A DNA stretch of 64,000 nt from Mycocentrospora acerina (GCA_022701365.1 JAKUHH010000250.1:186001-250000); one strand, 5' to 3'; numbered from the stretch's first letter, positions 1 to 12,254 are shown. Translations and numbers: made by a program. Notes: a model not told the origin generated them from the sequence alone.

Positions 1-2219
1 CAAAGAGGACCCGTCCGCGTTGACACAAGAGAAGATTGTTGAGAACCTCGACCCCGTCGAGTTTGAGCGGCTGTCGAGAGTCCGGAACATTGGTATCGCC
101 GCGCACATTGACTCGGGCAAGACAACGGCCACAGAGCGTGTTCTCTTCTACACGGGCCGCATCAATGCTATCCACGAGGTGCGAGGCAAGGACGCCGTGG
201 GCGCCAAGATGGACTCGATGGACCTCGAGCGCGAGAAGGGCATCACTATCCAGTCTGCCGCCACCTTTGCCGACTGGGTCAAGAAGAACGACGAGGGCAA
301 GGAGGAGAGGTTCCACATCAACTTGATTGACACCCCTGGCCATATCGACTTTACTATTGAGGTGGAGCGGGCGCTGCGAGTGCTCGATGGCGCAGTCATG
401 ATTCTCTGTGCTGTCAGTGGCGTGCAGAGTCAGACCATCACAGTCGACAGGCAGATGAGGAGATACAATATTCCCAGGATCTCGTTTGTCAACAAGATGG
501 ACCGCATGGGTGCCAACCCGTGGAAGGCCGTGGAGCAGATCAACCAGAAGCTCAGGATCCCTGCGGCGGCCATCCAGGTCCCGATTGGGCGTGAAGACGG
601 CTTCTTGGGCGTGGTCGACCTGATTAGGATGAAGGCCATCTACAACGAGGGCGAAAAGGGTGAAATTATCAGGGAAACCGACGAGATTCCAGAAGACCTC
701 GTGGAGCTGTGCAAGGAGAAGAGGCAGGAGCTTATTGAGAAGCTGGCTGACGTCGACGACGAGATTGCCGAGATCTTCTTGGACGAGCAGGAGCCGACTA
801 TTTTGCAGATCAAGGCCGCCATTCGACGAGCAACCATTGCTCTCAAGTTCACGCCCGTCGTCATGGGCTCTGCGCTTGCTGACAAGTCCGTCCAACCGAT
901 GCTCGACGCCGTCTGCGACTACCTGCCCAACCCCGCCGAAGTCGAGAATATTGCGCTGGACAAGAGGCGAAAGGAAGCCCCCGTCAAGCTGGTCTCGTAC
1001 AACTCTCTGCCGTTTGTCGGTCTGGCCTTCAAGCTTGAGGAGAGTAACTTTGGACAGCTGACGTACATCCGTGTGTACCAAGGTACTCTGAAGAAGGGCA
1101 TGTATGTGTTCAACGCGAGATCAGACAAGAAGGTCCGCATCCCGAAGATTGTGCGCATGCACTCGAACGAAATGGAGGAAGTGCAGGAGATTGGCGCTGG
1201 AGAGATCTGCGCCGTGTTTGGTGTCGACTGCGCTTCAGGCGACACCTTCACTGATGGCAGTCTGGGATACACCATGGTAAGCTTCCTACTCTATGCATGA
1301 CAATACAACACTGACTGTCCAGACATCCATGTTCGTCCCCGAAGCCGTCATCTCCCTCTCCATCAAGCCCAAGCACACCAAGGACACGCCCAACTTCAGC
1401 AAAGCCATGAACCGTTTCACGCGCGAGGACCCCACCTTCCGCGTCCACGTCGATGCCGAGTCGCAGGAAACCGTCATCTCCGGCATGGGCGAACTCCATC
1501 TCGACATCTACGTCGAGCGCATGCGCCGTGAATACCGCGTCGAGTGCGAAACCGGACAGCCCCAAGTCGCGTACCGTGAAACGCTCACCAAGCGCGTCAA
1601 CTTTGACCACACATTCAAGAAGCAGAGCGGTGGATCTGGTGACTATGCGCGAGTCGTTGGCTGGATGGAGCCCCTGGAAGCGCTCGCCGACAACAAATTC
1701 GAGCAGCAAATTTCCGGCGGCACCATTTCAGAAAAGTTCCTCTTCGCCTGCGAAAAGGGCTTCATCGCGTCGACGACAAAGGGCCCCCTCCTTGGCCACC
1801 GCGTCCTCGGCACCTCCATGGTCATCAACGATGGCGCCACCCACGCCGTCGACTCCTCGGAACTCGCCTTCAAAATGGCCACCCAGCAAGCCTTCCGCAA
1901 GGCCTTCACCGCCGGCGCCCCCCAGGTCCTCGAACCCCTCATGAAAACCACAATCACCGCCCCCAACGAATTCCAAGGCTCCGTCGTCGGCCTCCTCAAC
2001 AAGCGCAACGCCGTCATCAACGATACCGAAATCGGCCCCGAGGACTTCACTGTCTACGCTGATTGTAGTCTCAACAGCATGTTTGGCTTTAGCAGTCAGC
2101 TTAGGGCGAGTACCCAGGGCAAAGGCGAGTTTAGCATGGAGTTTAGTCATTATAGTCCTGCGCCTATGCAGCTGCAGAAGGAGTTGATTGCAAAGTATGA
2201 GAAGGAGAGGAGTGCTTGA
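1..2219 (+). CDS. MEF1: Mitochondrial elongation factor G (5'-truncated by window edge)
   Basis: Translocase GTPase that moves tRNA and mRNA through the mitochondrial ribosome. The reading frame is open from the first bases, so the start codon and targeting peptide lie outside the window. The GTPase G1 motif (AHIDSGKTT) is near the left edge, followed by DTPGH and NKMD, then domain II and the EF-G C-terminal domains (HSAL-type fold, [16 protein letters not shown]). One phase-0 intron at 1277-1322 (46 nt, GTAAGC..CAG) joins the two reading frames as YTM/TSMF. Exons are 1-1276 and 1323-2219. The stop lies inside a 19-bp tandem duplication. Codon use is C/G-ending like other housekeeping genes and unlike the accessory genes further right. 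Assignment to mtEF-G1 rather than mtEF-G2 rests on overall motif resemblance. Confidence 0.95.
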
Positions 2220-2239
2220 GAAGGAGAGGAGTGCTTGAG
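2199..2239. repeat. 19-bp tandem duplication spanning the MEF1 stop codon
   Basis: The unit gagaaggagaggagtgctt occurs twice head to tail (2199-2217 and 2218-2236) and begins a third time. The MEF1 stop TGA (2217-2219) lies at the junction of the first and second units, so the second copy is untranslated. Confidence 0.9.
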
Positions 2240-2643
2240 AATATGGATAGGGGGGTTGCATATAAATAGATGTACATGGATGGATGGGTGGGTTGGTGGG
2301 TTAATGCATGTATAGATGCTGATTGATTTGACTGGCTGACTGTACTTTTATAGTGTACGTGTACGTATATAAAAATATGTATGTATAGAATGGAAATGAC
2401 ATGATACGACAACATCAATAACAACAAAAACAAGTCCAACATGCATACATCTTCGTCGAGTACACCATTTAATATACAATGAGATTCATTTCCACAGATA
2501 GTCAAGAGACATATATAAAAGAGAGAAAAGACATGGAAAAAAACGCCAGATATGCAAATCCTCGCTGCTCGTCCATCTACTAGTCTAACTTCTCCACTAC
2601 TCAACACACCACCCTGCGTACTATTCCAGACACGGCATCACAC
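2220..2643. other. Convergent intergenic region, MEF1 / ABC transporter
   Basis: This stretch between two converging genes holds AT-rich 3' flanking sequence with several TATATA-like and AATATA stretches that could serve as polyadenylation signals on either strand. No gene is seen. Confidence 0.7.
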
Positions 2644-5600
2644 TCACCGCTTCTCCACGAGCAAGAAATGCATCGCTAGATAGGCGAGCACAACAAAGGA
2701 GCTGCCAAATATGGCCAGCCCGATGCAGTCCTTCCACAGGTCCAGCACGTTGAAGCCAAATGACGAGAGAATCGCAGAACCGGGAACTTCAATGTCGAGG
2801 CCATACTTGTGGTCGATGAGCGAGAGGTACTTGACTTCGTTGACGATGAGGCCTTCAAAGGCATAGTGGAAAATGGAAAGCTGTTTTGGGGTTAGCATGA
2901 GGTTTGAGGTAGAAAGGGAGTCGGAGGAGACGTACAGATTGCAACCACTTTGCCACGCCGGGAATACTCTCTTTATTTAAGAAGAAGCCCGAAAAGAGCA
3001 GACTGAACAGCATAACCAGTACACCAATCAAGTTGGCGACACCCGAGTTGCGGAACACGATGCCGATGAATAGGAAGATTGCGGCCGCAGCGAGGTTGAA
3101 TAGCACAAGGAAGAGGACAAACTTGAGGAAGTTGGGCCAGGCTGGGATAAGACCCGTCATGGGGTAGACGATGATGCCTAGAATGATAGGAGGGAGGAGG
3201 CGCAGCGGAATAATATCGAAGATGACCTTGGCGGCAAAGTACGCCGGAGGGGAGTAGTAGCCCTTGGCACGCTCGCGGGTGAAGAGGAGTCGCTCAGGCG
3301 CAAAGACAGTGAGAATGGTCAGGCTGCTGAAACCAAACAGCGACAGGACAAAGAGGAAGAGTCCGAGGCGGTTCTGGAAGCCCTTGATGTCGTCGGTCAG
3401 GCCGTAGAAGAGGAAGCCCAGGAAGACAGCGAGAACAATGGCGATGGCGTAGTGAGTCAACATCAGCATTGGATTGCGGTACAAGTTGCGCCATGTACGT
3501 CTTGACAGGATCATGAACTGGCCCGCAAGACCAACCTTTCGGAAGCCCTTGAGCTTACCAGCAGCCACGAACCCGTTCAGTTCTGCGTCGCCGTTGGTAC
3601 CGTTCGCCTCGTGCGCACTTGCAACAGAGCTGGCAATATCTTCGCGGATACTTGCGGCAATTTCAGATGCAGCGTAGGCAGTGATGAGCGTGTCCAGGTT
3701 GGTGCCAGTACCGCCGTCGGCAGGAGGGGGAAGTTCGTCCAGGTCTTCCAATATCTGAGGAGGCGGACCACCTTTTTGACGGGTAAGCTTCAACCACTGA
3801 GCCTTGAGACCATCGCGGCGATCATAGGGGGCTTCATCATCAGTCTTGGGGGATGCCGTACCATCTGCGTGGATAGAAGTCTTCTTCCTCGTAAAGAGCT
3901 CGCGTTCTTGCTGCTGGCGAATCGACGTCCTCCGCTTGTTTCGAGGACGCGTGCTCGAGTTGCTGGGGCTGGTGCCCAATTCTCGGTCGATGTCCACATT
4001 GCTGATGCTGGGAATCGATTTGACAGCAATGGCGCTGCTTGCGCTCGTGCGGAGTCCGTCCCTTGCGAAAAGGGAGCTATCTTCGTCTATGCTTCGGTGT
4101 GCTGCGCTCGCATGCATGGTGAGGTCTACCAAGTAGTCTGCGATGTTGAAACCCGGCGGGCAAGTGTATCCAATGTTGTCAAAGTATTCCTGGCAGTCCT
4201 CGAAGGGTCCTGAGTAGACAGTCCGTCCTTTTGCAAGAAGAATGAGCTGATCAAAGAGAGCGACAATGTTCGATCTTGGCTGATGGATGGTGAAGATGAC
4301 GGTTCTGTTGTAGTTCTTGACGAGATTGACAAGGCACTCGACGACGTTGAAGGCGTTGAATGCATCCAGGCCACTCGTAGGCTCATCCAGGTACAGAATG
4401 CTAGGCGAAGTGACAAGCTCACAGGCAATACCAACGCGACGTTTCTCTCCGCCAGAGATACCACGGCCACTTTCCTCTGATCCAATCATTTGATTACGAA
4501 TATGGTAGATGCCCAGTTGTCGCTCGACATCCTCAACCTTTTGCTCCTTGGACGAGCGGCTCATTTCCTTGGGCAGACGGAGCAGCGCTGAATCGAGAAT
4601 CGTCTCATGGACGGTCAAAGTAGGCAGTAACGTATCTTCCTGGTCGACAAATCCAATGACGTTCCTAAACTCGTCGTCGCGGACCTTTTCGCCGTTGAGG
4701 TAAAAGTCACCACTGACAGCTCCAATCTTGTTCTTGCGAGCCAGGATATCCAAGAAAGTGGTCTTGCCAGCACCGGATGCTCCCATAATAGCCAGGAGCT
4801 CGCCAGGATGAACTGCGCCAGAGATGCCGGAGAGGATCTGCCTGCCATTAAGGTTATATTTGACATTCTCAAAAGACAAGGCAGCAGGCTTGTGGTCAGC
4901 CAACAGCTTGGCGTTCTCGTCTTCCTCATCGTCTGAGAGATGGAAGTAGCCGTATAGCTTGCCGTCATTGCGGTGGGTGAGATACCAGATGACCAAGATG
5001 GCAGCGACAATGAACAGCGCACAGCCAGCAATGACGCCGGCAATCAGAGGTGTGTTGATCTTCTTAACGGGCCGTTGGTAGCCAGGGACTTCGGTCTGGT
5101 AGAGACACTCGCCGGTGTTGCACCGTAGGAAGATGCTCTCGTCGCCAAAGACGCTGGAGATGAGGTCGTTCATGGCAGGTTCCGAAAAGGTGCTTCCTTC
5201 GTCTTTGCCGCTTGACGAGGAGACGGACTTGAACTCGCCAGGGCCTCGAATGGACTCGGTGAGGAATTCGCCAATGTCAATGGAGCCAGCCTCTCCGCAA
5301 AGCATCCTGCCTGGCACACAGGCGCACTTGATGTTCTCGCACTTGTACTTTGTGATGTTGCGGTCGGACTCGGCGATCCATTGTGAGGAGCACGTGTCGA
5401 GGGCGCAGTAGAAGGACTCCTTCTGGTCGATCCAGACTGCGAGAGTTAGCTGTGGGGTTGCTTGGAAGGATTGGGGTAGGACACGTACACTGAAAGTTGC
5501 ACTCCTCCAGCTCGGCGTTGCAGGCAAACGTGGCCTGGGGCTTCTTGTCCTTGAGCGTGTCGATGATCTTCTTGTTGGTGATGTCGCACATCTGGAAGTT

Positions 5601-6050
5601 CTCCTTGACCAGCTGGCCGTCCTTGTAGCAGACGCCACCCTCGCCGTCGGGCATCATGGCGTTGCAGGCGTTGTTGGTCTGGCAGACGTTGCAGTTGATG
5701 CCTGACCAGCCGTCGCTGCACTGGCACTCCTTCTCGCTGCCGCGTGGCGCGCGGTCCTTGCCATCTGGGAGCGCGCCACACAGCGGCTCGGAGCAGTCCT
5801 CGCCGCCAAAGCCGGGGGTGCAGTTGCAGCGCCCACTCCCCTTGGTACATTCGGCAAACTGGTGGCACTTGAAGTCGTCGAGGTTGCAGTTGAAGCATGG
5901 CGGGCAGCCGTCGGGGCGGTCGCCGTAGATGGAGAAGAGCGAGGCGGGCGATTCGGCGACAGAGTAATTGGCAAACGACGTGTAAGCTGCAGACGGACCT
6001 GCCAGACTCAGCAGGGCCGCGAGCGAGGCCGCCCAGGGTGGATGGCGCAT
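2644..6050 (-). CDS. ADP1: ABCG-type transporter with EGF-like extracellular region (ADP1-like)
   Basis: Putative membrane ATP-dependent permease, about 1099 aa, close in layout to yeast Adp1 (1049 aa). Exons on the minus strand are 6050-5489, 5436-2936 and 2880-2644, with introns of 52 and 55 nt (both GTACGT..CAG). Order: signal peptide; cysteine-rich EGF-like region (about residues 45-200); a transmembrane helix just before the cytosolic ATPase; one nucleotide-binding domain with Walker [10 protein letters not shown], signature [10 protein letters not shown], Walker [12 protein letters not shown] and H-loop TIHQPRSN; a long polar linker; then six or so membrane helices. All ATPase motifs are intact. 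Substrate is unknown, as it is for yeast Adp1. It is convergent with MEF1 and divergent from the aminotransferase. Confidence 0.92.
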
Positions 6051-6716
6051 GGTCGAGGGCGCGGCGCACGGCGAGGTTGGGCTGGGCGAGCTATCGTGTG
6101 TCGGTCTATCAGCCTAGCTATTTGCCGCTATGGCCGTGGCGACGGCGAGGAGCGTCCTGGCCGGGCGTGCAGACGCGTCCAAGCAGCAGCAGAGAGAAAT
6201 GCGCGGGACGGATTGCTCCAAGGAAGGCGCGATGCTGAGAAGCGGGCGTGATGGTGGTGGTGCTGTCGAGGTGGCCAGACGCCAGATGCCTTGCTATCGG
6301 CACGCCGTCATCGTCATTGGTGGACCCGCGGGCCGCCCGAGGTAGGCGCGTCTAAGCCTCACAGAATGGCGACAGGCACGCGAGCCACGGCCTCGGCGTG
6401 TCGCATGCCCTGGCTGGGCAGAACACTGCGAGGTGAGAGAGTGTTTTACTGCAGAACACCATACATGTGTTGGAATGTCTTTGAAGCTGATCAGCATCCC
6501 TGCGAGAGACGGCAACCACTGCCCGGTCATGTGCGCCGTTGACAAGTTGACATGATGGCCGGCGCGCCCTTTCGTCCATGAGGGGCTATATAGCCCAGCC
6601 CGCGAGACAGGCCCTCAATTGCACGGCACAGCACAGCAGAGCACAGTACAGCATAGAATAGCCTCTCGTCTTCAGTGCATCGTCTGCAGCAACACCTGCC
6701 CGTCCCCTCCAACGCC
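6051..6716. other. Divergent promoter region, ABC transporter / aminotransferase
   Basis: GC-rich intergenic region between two divergently transcribed genes. It contains a clear TATA element on the aminotransferase side. Open frames here look like chance frames in GC-rich DNA. Confidence 0.6.
6587..6592 (+). promoter_or_regulatory. TATA box of aminotransferase gene
   Basis: TATATA within ggctatatagccc, itself a short palindrome, sits 130 nt upstream of the aminotransferase ATG in otherwise GC-rich DNA. Confidence 0.55.
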
Positions 6717-7977
6717 ATGGTCCACATCAATGAGTTCGCCGTCGAGGCAGTGCGTTCCTCCCCCGCAGTGCGTCCCCACATGCACAAATAACACCACTGA
6801 CATCACCCAGTGGATGGACGCGCACGAGACAAAGTGCAAGTACAACCTCGCCGAGACGTGCTGTGCCTCCATCTCCCTCGACCAGCTGCGTGACATTTCA
6901 GAGGACAAGGATCGCCAGATCATCGACACGTCAAAGGTGCTCAACTACGGCGCAATCAGAGGGTCCGACAACCTGAGGAACAACCTCGCCCAGCTGTACT
7001 CTGCCAAGGTCGACACCCCATTGACCAAGGACAACATCCTCACCACTGCCGGAGCCATCCAGGCAAACTACCTGACCCAGTATGCGCTCGTTGGCCCTGG
7101 AGACCATGTCATCTGCCACTACCCAACCTACCAGACCCTGTATGAGGTCCCAAAGCAGATGGGCGCAGATGTCGACTTGTGGAAGGCGTCACCGCAGAAC
7201 GACTGGGCTCCAACAATCGAAGACCTGAAAGAGCTCATCAAGCCCAACACCAAGCTCATCATCATCAACAACCCCAACAACCCCACTGGAGCCATCCTGA
7301 AGAAGTCCTTCCTTGAGCAACTCATCGCCGTCGCCACAGAACACAACATCATCATCATGTGCGACGAAGTATACCGTCCCGTCTTCCACTCCATTAGTCC
7401 GCTGGATAAGGACTTCCCGCCCTCCCTCCTGTCCATGGGATATGAGAACGTCATCGTCACAGGCTCAATGTCAAAGGCATACTCCCTTGCCGGCATTCGC
7501 ACTGGCTGGATTGCCTCGCGCAGCTCCGCCATCATCGAGAAGATTGCATCCGCACGCCACTACACGACAATCTCCGTCTCCATGTTCGACGAGCAAGTTG
7601 CCGCCTACGCCCTTCACTCTGCCACCATCCACAAGCTCCTTGCGCGCAACATCCAGCTCGCAAAGACAAACCTGGCCCTCCTCGAAAAATTCATCATTAA
7701 AAACGAAGATGAGACCGAGTGGGTGAAGCCTCGTGCGGGGACCACAGCCTTCATCAAGTTCCACCGCGACGGCAAGCCAGTCGACGCGGCTGACTTCTGC
7801 AGAAAGCTCCTCGATAAGACGGGCGTGCTATTTGCGCCTGGGGAATGCTTTGGAGAGGAGTGGAAGGGTTATGTCAGGATTGGGTTTGTGAACGAGACAG
7901 ATGTTGTGAAGCAGGGATTAGAGGAGACGACAAAATTCGTGAGGAAGTTCTTAGATGACGTAGAATTGGCAGCGTGA
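6717..7977 (+). CDS. PLP-dependent class I/II aminotransferase
   Basis: Fold-type I pyridoxal-phosphate enzyme of about 399 aa, expected to move an amino group between an amino acid and a 2-oxo acid in the cytosol. Exon 1 (6717-6749) encodes only 11 residues; a 61-nt intron (6750-6810, GTGCGT..CCAG) joins it in frame to exon 2 (6811-7977). This gives FAVEAWMDAHETK, the usual N-terminal motif of this fungal group, and is preferred over an unspliced start at 6619. Visible motifs: substrate/PLP loop NNPNNPTGA, the PLP-binding lysine in GSMSKAYSLAG and the conserved arginine in RIGF near the C terminus. An AATAAA follows the stop at about 7995. The exact substrate cannot be told from sequence. 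Confidence 0.9.
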
Positions 7978-8388
7978 AGGCCTTTGCCTACACTCAATAA
8001 ATTAGATCAAATCTGACACAACGGGCTTCGGCGGCTATTTGGCTCCTGACAATTGGTGAAATGGTGCCTTGTTGCCAATCAGACAACGCCTCATATGCAG
8101 CCACTTGCCACGCATCGCTCCGCCCCTGCCGCACCAAACATCACTTTCAGCCTTCTCGAGACCTCCTCCTCTACTTCCAGACTTCAGCCTGCGACCTTTC
8201 ATCAACATAACCATTTTACAGAGCTCATTCTTCTCATAGTTTCTAGATCCATGTTCGCAGAGAGAGGTATATCTTGAACGAATGGCCTGCGGCAAATAAT
8301 TTTTACCAAGTCTACTTGAGCTGAAGCCTTGTCACTCATTTCTGCTGTTTCTGCTTTGGCAACATATCTCAAGTCAAGCGAGTTCCCA
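7978..8388. other. Intergenic region
   Basis: Boundary between the GC-balanced core genes and the AT-richer accessory block. It holds the aminotransferase 3' flank (AATAAA near 7995). No supported gene. Confidence 0.6.
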
Positions 8389-10766
8389 ATGGCACAACTG
8401 AAAATGGAGTCTTCAAAGATTTGTCTTCAGGAAGGGAAAGGTTATGTCGTCGAGGATTTCAATCAGCTCCCGCTTGTTACCATAAGAGATTTGGGTCACG
8501 GCCACAGTGGTGTTGTAAAAGAGGTGCGAGACGAGAGTACTGGACTGGTCTTTGCACAAAAGACAATCAGTAAACCGAAAATACGATTTAAGACGAGTGG
8601 AGCGATGAGAGAGAAAGAAGTTATATTCCAAAATGAAAGTAAAATCATGCGACGGCTTGAAAAGCATCACCACATCATTCGCGTCTTTGCAACATTTACG
8701 ACTACACAGCATTTTGGATTGCTATTACAGCCAGTTGCCGACGAAGGCGATTTGTCAGAGTTTATGCACCGTTGTTGGGATCGTGCACAAAGCTCTGAAA
8801 CATCCAAACTTCTGGATGTAGAGCTCCAGCGCATGCATCGAGTCTTAGAGCAAGCTTTTGGTTGTCTAGCAAATGGCCTTGCATTCATGCACGAGAAAAG
8901 AATCCGTCACAAGGACATTAAACCTCACAATATCCTCATTCATAGAGAATCTGTCGTTTACACAGATTTCGGGTATTCACTGGACTCCATGACTGCCAGT
9001 AACAGTATTACCGAAGGAAAACCTGGTTTCATTACAGCAAGGTATGCAGCACCAGAGGTCCTGGAATACGAAAAAAGAAACTCGAGCTCCGACGTTTTTT
9101 CACTGGGTTGTGTGTTCATCGAAATGCTTCAACTTTTGGCACCCACTCTAGACGTAGACGGTGTGAATAGATTCTCAGATTCCGTTGAAGATGTCCACGC
9201 AAATATTTCACAAGCCGAAATACCCTTGAGATTGTCATTCCTCTCAAAGATTATCATGGATATGACGTCAAGATCTGCACACGCAAGAATTCCTTCACAC
9301 GGAGTATCAACACGCATATATATGCATCCTGACTTCGTTTGTATTCAGTGTAGGCAACAACACGATGCCAACCGTGGCCTTCTGACGCCTAAGAAAAATA
9401 TGGACCAGACACAATTAGGGGCTAAGATGTTGTATCAGCCGGGAATTTCTAGAGCGCGAGCGATTAATCCTGAGAGCGATACTTTAGAACTTGAGTCGAA
9501 GTTTTCGGAAGTGTCTCTCCTATCAATTCCAACAAAGTTTTTTGGAGTGAAAGTCTTGGATGAAGAAGACATTGGAAAGACAGGATTTGAAAGTTCTTCT
9601 ACGATCAGAGATGTGATTCCCGTTAACTCCAATATGGTTGGAGCTGTGGCGGACAATTGTGCAAGGTTGTATACAGAAGGTATGTAATCACGATCACTAT
9701 TTCACAGTCTAACTGACATTCTTTCAAAGTTGGAGGTTCAACCAAACAATTTGGGCAAAACATGATCGTGAACAGTGCTTCATTTAATGCCACCCAGGAA
9801 ACAACTTTATCGGCAGCTACAACAGGTCCACCCAGCGCTGCGTTTTCAATTCCTGATTCATACATCCGTATAAACTGGAGTGAACCATACAAGAGATACT
9901 ATCGTGACATATGGACTGGCGGTAAGATCGTGAAATCAAATCGAATCACTCGTAAAATTAATTATTTATGAACAGAGTTGTGGATGTTCTTAGACTGGCC
10001 TACACATCGAAGGCCTCAAGACGAAGTAAGATTTCTCAAAGTACCAGATATTCCACTAGGCCCTAGTATGTGTCAACAATCCCAGATTGAAAAGAAAGAG
10101 CTATGTTGACCAATTTTTTTTTTAGCGTTCTGCGTACAAAAAAGCAACTTTTTTTCTAGAGGAAGAGTAGGAATACAAGACCAGTAGCTATGAGATGATA
10201 CTAAATTAACATCAAACAGGTATTCTCCACGCTTTATGACGAAAGAGGCGATGCAATATTGAGTTATAATTCAATTCGTCCAGGATTCTCACTACCACCA
10301 TTGAGAGATACCTACTTCAAACTCTGTCGGTTTATAGTGGTTCGCATGAAGAGAGAATCATGCCTTGCAATGTAGACTCGCCCAAGTTACGTCTTATGTC
10401 CAAGAGCTAAATTCTCTCAGTCCTATAAGCTCTTACAGCGGACAAGGAACTGCTGCACCTCGAGTAGTGGCAAGAGAGCATGCAATTGCCTATTCTTGGG
10501 GCACTGAGCCACGGCTCGTAAGCAGTGAGAAGCCGTTTGAGATGAAGCCAATCTGTATCATCACAACCGATATCAAACAGCCTCTTCCTACCGCGACGAG
10601 GATTAACTTTGGCATGTCCTATCCCATTCAGCACAATGTCAAGGTCAGGAACCTGGGATATGTACATCCTGATCATATGCAATATCTCATAAAATATTGG
10701 TATCAGGAGTTTGTAACGAAGACTAATCCTCCGATAACTGATGACATGTACACTGGTACTGAGTAA
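8389..10766 (+). CDS. Protein kinase fused to a C-terminal DUF6590 domain
   Basis: Predicted 703-aa protein from six exons: 8389-9679, 9730-9921, 9976-10065, 10126-10166, 10220-10371, 10421-10766 (introns 50, 54, 60, 53, 49 nt; all GT..AG and frame-consistent). The N-terminal half is a Ser/Thr kinase domain with glycine loop LGHGHSG (about residue 36), catalytic loop HKDIKPHNIL (about 174), TDFG (about 190) and AAPEV, so it looks catalytically competent. The C-terminal 165 residues (SRGRVFSTLYDE, FIVVRMK, ISSYSGQGT, RINFGMSYPIQHNVKVRNLGY in pieces) match the fungal DUF6590 pattern. The start is the first in-frame ATG; upstream codons lack one. Substrate and role unknown. Codon use is AT-richer than in MEF1. 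The six-exon model is strong because each junction restores the domain pattern. Confidence 0.85.
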
Positions 10767-11362
10767 ACAAAAGATGAAAAATTTAGCTGAAGGGGGCTTA
10801 TGATAACTTCTGGTTTGTCAGATCTGAAATTCACCATTTTTATAATCCTCTTCACAAGGAGCGTGATTGATTCAATTCCCTCGACATCATGGACCACAGC
10901 ATGTCGAAATTTGAGGTAGATTGAACATTTTAATTTTCCTTAAATTCGAAAGTTGTTATTTTATTCTTACATACAGTCAAGCGGAAAAGCTTGACTATAC
11001 CTTAATCGATAATATAGTACAAGATTTTCCAGCAATTAATGATCATCATTAGCTTCATGCTTTGGCATTTCGTCACAAACTCAATGTATCCTGGAATCAG
11101 GATTTGTTGGCTAGACTAGACACAGCTATTCACCGTGTCCTTAGTCCCCAAGACTTTACTAGACTCATTAAACAGCCTTCTAATTTTGAGACACCATTCA
11201 TAGCCACTCATTTCTGCATTGAGTAAGTCCAGAAAGAGAAGGGTATAATATAACAGATGTCTTTTAAAACTTAGTGGATGGTTGTAAATGTTCGTTGAAG
11301 ATTGAAGCAGATGCGGAGCAGAATAAACGAACACTATAACCCAACAAACGGCTTGTACCTCC
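10767..11362. other. AT-rich intergenic region
   Basis: AT-rich DNA downstream of the kinase gene without a supportable gene. Its right end carries the TATA (11335-11338) of the 5S rRNA gene. Confidence 0.6.
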
Positions 11363-11480
11363 ACATACGACCATAGGACGTTGAAAACAAGGCTTCCCGT
11401 TCGCTCAGCCCTATTTAAGCAACGTACCGGCGGACTAGTAGTCAGGTGGGTGACCACTGGCGAATCCCCGCTGTTGTATG
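11363..11480 (+). rRNA. 5S ribosomal RNA, copy 1
   Basis: 118-nt sequence from acatacgacc to gttgtatg with the recognisable fungal 5S core (gcttcccgttcgctcagcc, gtaccggcggactagtagtc, ggtgggtgaccactggcgaa). The ends pair (acatacgac / gttgtatg). It is followed by a T7 run (11481-11487) as RNA polymerase III terminator and preceded by TATA at -28 to -25. Dispersed single 5S genes are normal in filamentous ascomycetes. Confidence 0.95.
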
Positions 11481-12254
11481 TTTTTTTGCCCATTTTGAAT
11501 TTGGGTCAGGAAAACTGACAAATGTAGTGAATTACCAGGAATTTTGTTGTCAATGTTACCAACGTGACTGAGCAGCTTAGTTTTCTTCTGATGCCCATTC
11601 TTAACCTCTGAACAATTTTTGTCTATTCAAACGAAGCTTGTTGAGCTGCTGATGCGGATCAAGCTTTCATCACGACTCATAATTCAAGTGAGGCCTACCT
11701 GTTATTCGATATGCTACGCATCTTGGTCTCAAAAAGTTGATGCTCACTAAACTGACGTGCGACGAGGTCGCTTGGATTAAAAAGCGTTGGAAAACGACAT
11801 GAGTAATTAACGGGGGGTCGAGTGGTAGTAGCAAGGTAAGCTACCAAAGCATCCGCCTGCATCTCTGCAACTACACATCTCTGCAAGTCTGCGTCTCTGC
11901 GTCTCTGCATCTCTGCATCTCTGCATCTCTGCATCTCTGCATCTCTGCATCTCTGCATCTCTGCAAGTCCGCAAGTCTGCAGATTCCTTTTGAAGACATA
12001 CGCCTCATCTACCAATCACAAAGCCAACGACGCGCCCAAATAGTTGACGGGGCCCTATCAGAAGACGAGCCAGTCACCAACACATGCGCAAGTCTGCCAG
12101 CCTGCATATCTGCAATCCACAATGTGTGCATCTCCGCAACTAGAAATCATCTAATTGGTACCTAAATATCCTCTTAAAATCGCCTGCTGTCCCTCTATGT
12201 CGCATCCTTTGGAATCTCATCAGTCCTTCACAGCGTCCTCCTAACGAAGACAAC
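11481..12254. other. Intergenic region with minisatellite
   Basis: Holds the 5S terminator T-run, AT-rich filler, the 8-bp minisatellite at 11857-11982 and a decayed extension of it (isolated gcaagtctgc/gcatatctgc words to about 12145). No gene seen. Confidence 0.6.
11857..11982. repeat. 8-bp minisatellite (atctctgc)n
   Basis: About 14 head-to-tail units of an 8-mer, nearly perfect in the middle (seven or more identical copies from about 11908 to 11966) and degenerate at both ends (gtctctgc, aagtctgc, aagtccgc). Confidence 0.95.

Noticed and set aside
1248..1709. Minus-strand open frame opposite MEF1
   Set aside because: It is antisense to a certain coding region with strong codon bias; antisense frames stay open for that reason. 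Same verdict for 1643-2050 and 1728-2261.
5446..6069. Long minus-strand frame with Arg/Gln-rich product over the ABC transporter N terminus
   Set aside because: An out-of-frame shadow of the EGF-like exon; the transporter frame has signal peptide, cysteine pattern and correct splice sites.
6619..6716. Upstream unspliced start for the aminotransferase
   Set aside because: The leader is low-complexity and unlike the family; splicing 6750-6810 gives the normal N terminus.
11857..11982. CRISPR-like array
   Set aside because: Uninterrupted 8-bp tandem repeat without spacers in a eukaryotic genome.
11695..12015. Repetitive peptide (MQRCRDAE)n on the minus strand
   Set aside because: Translation of the 8-bp minisatellite; no start context or composition of a gene.
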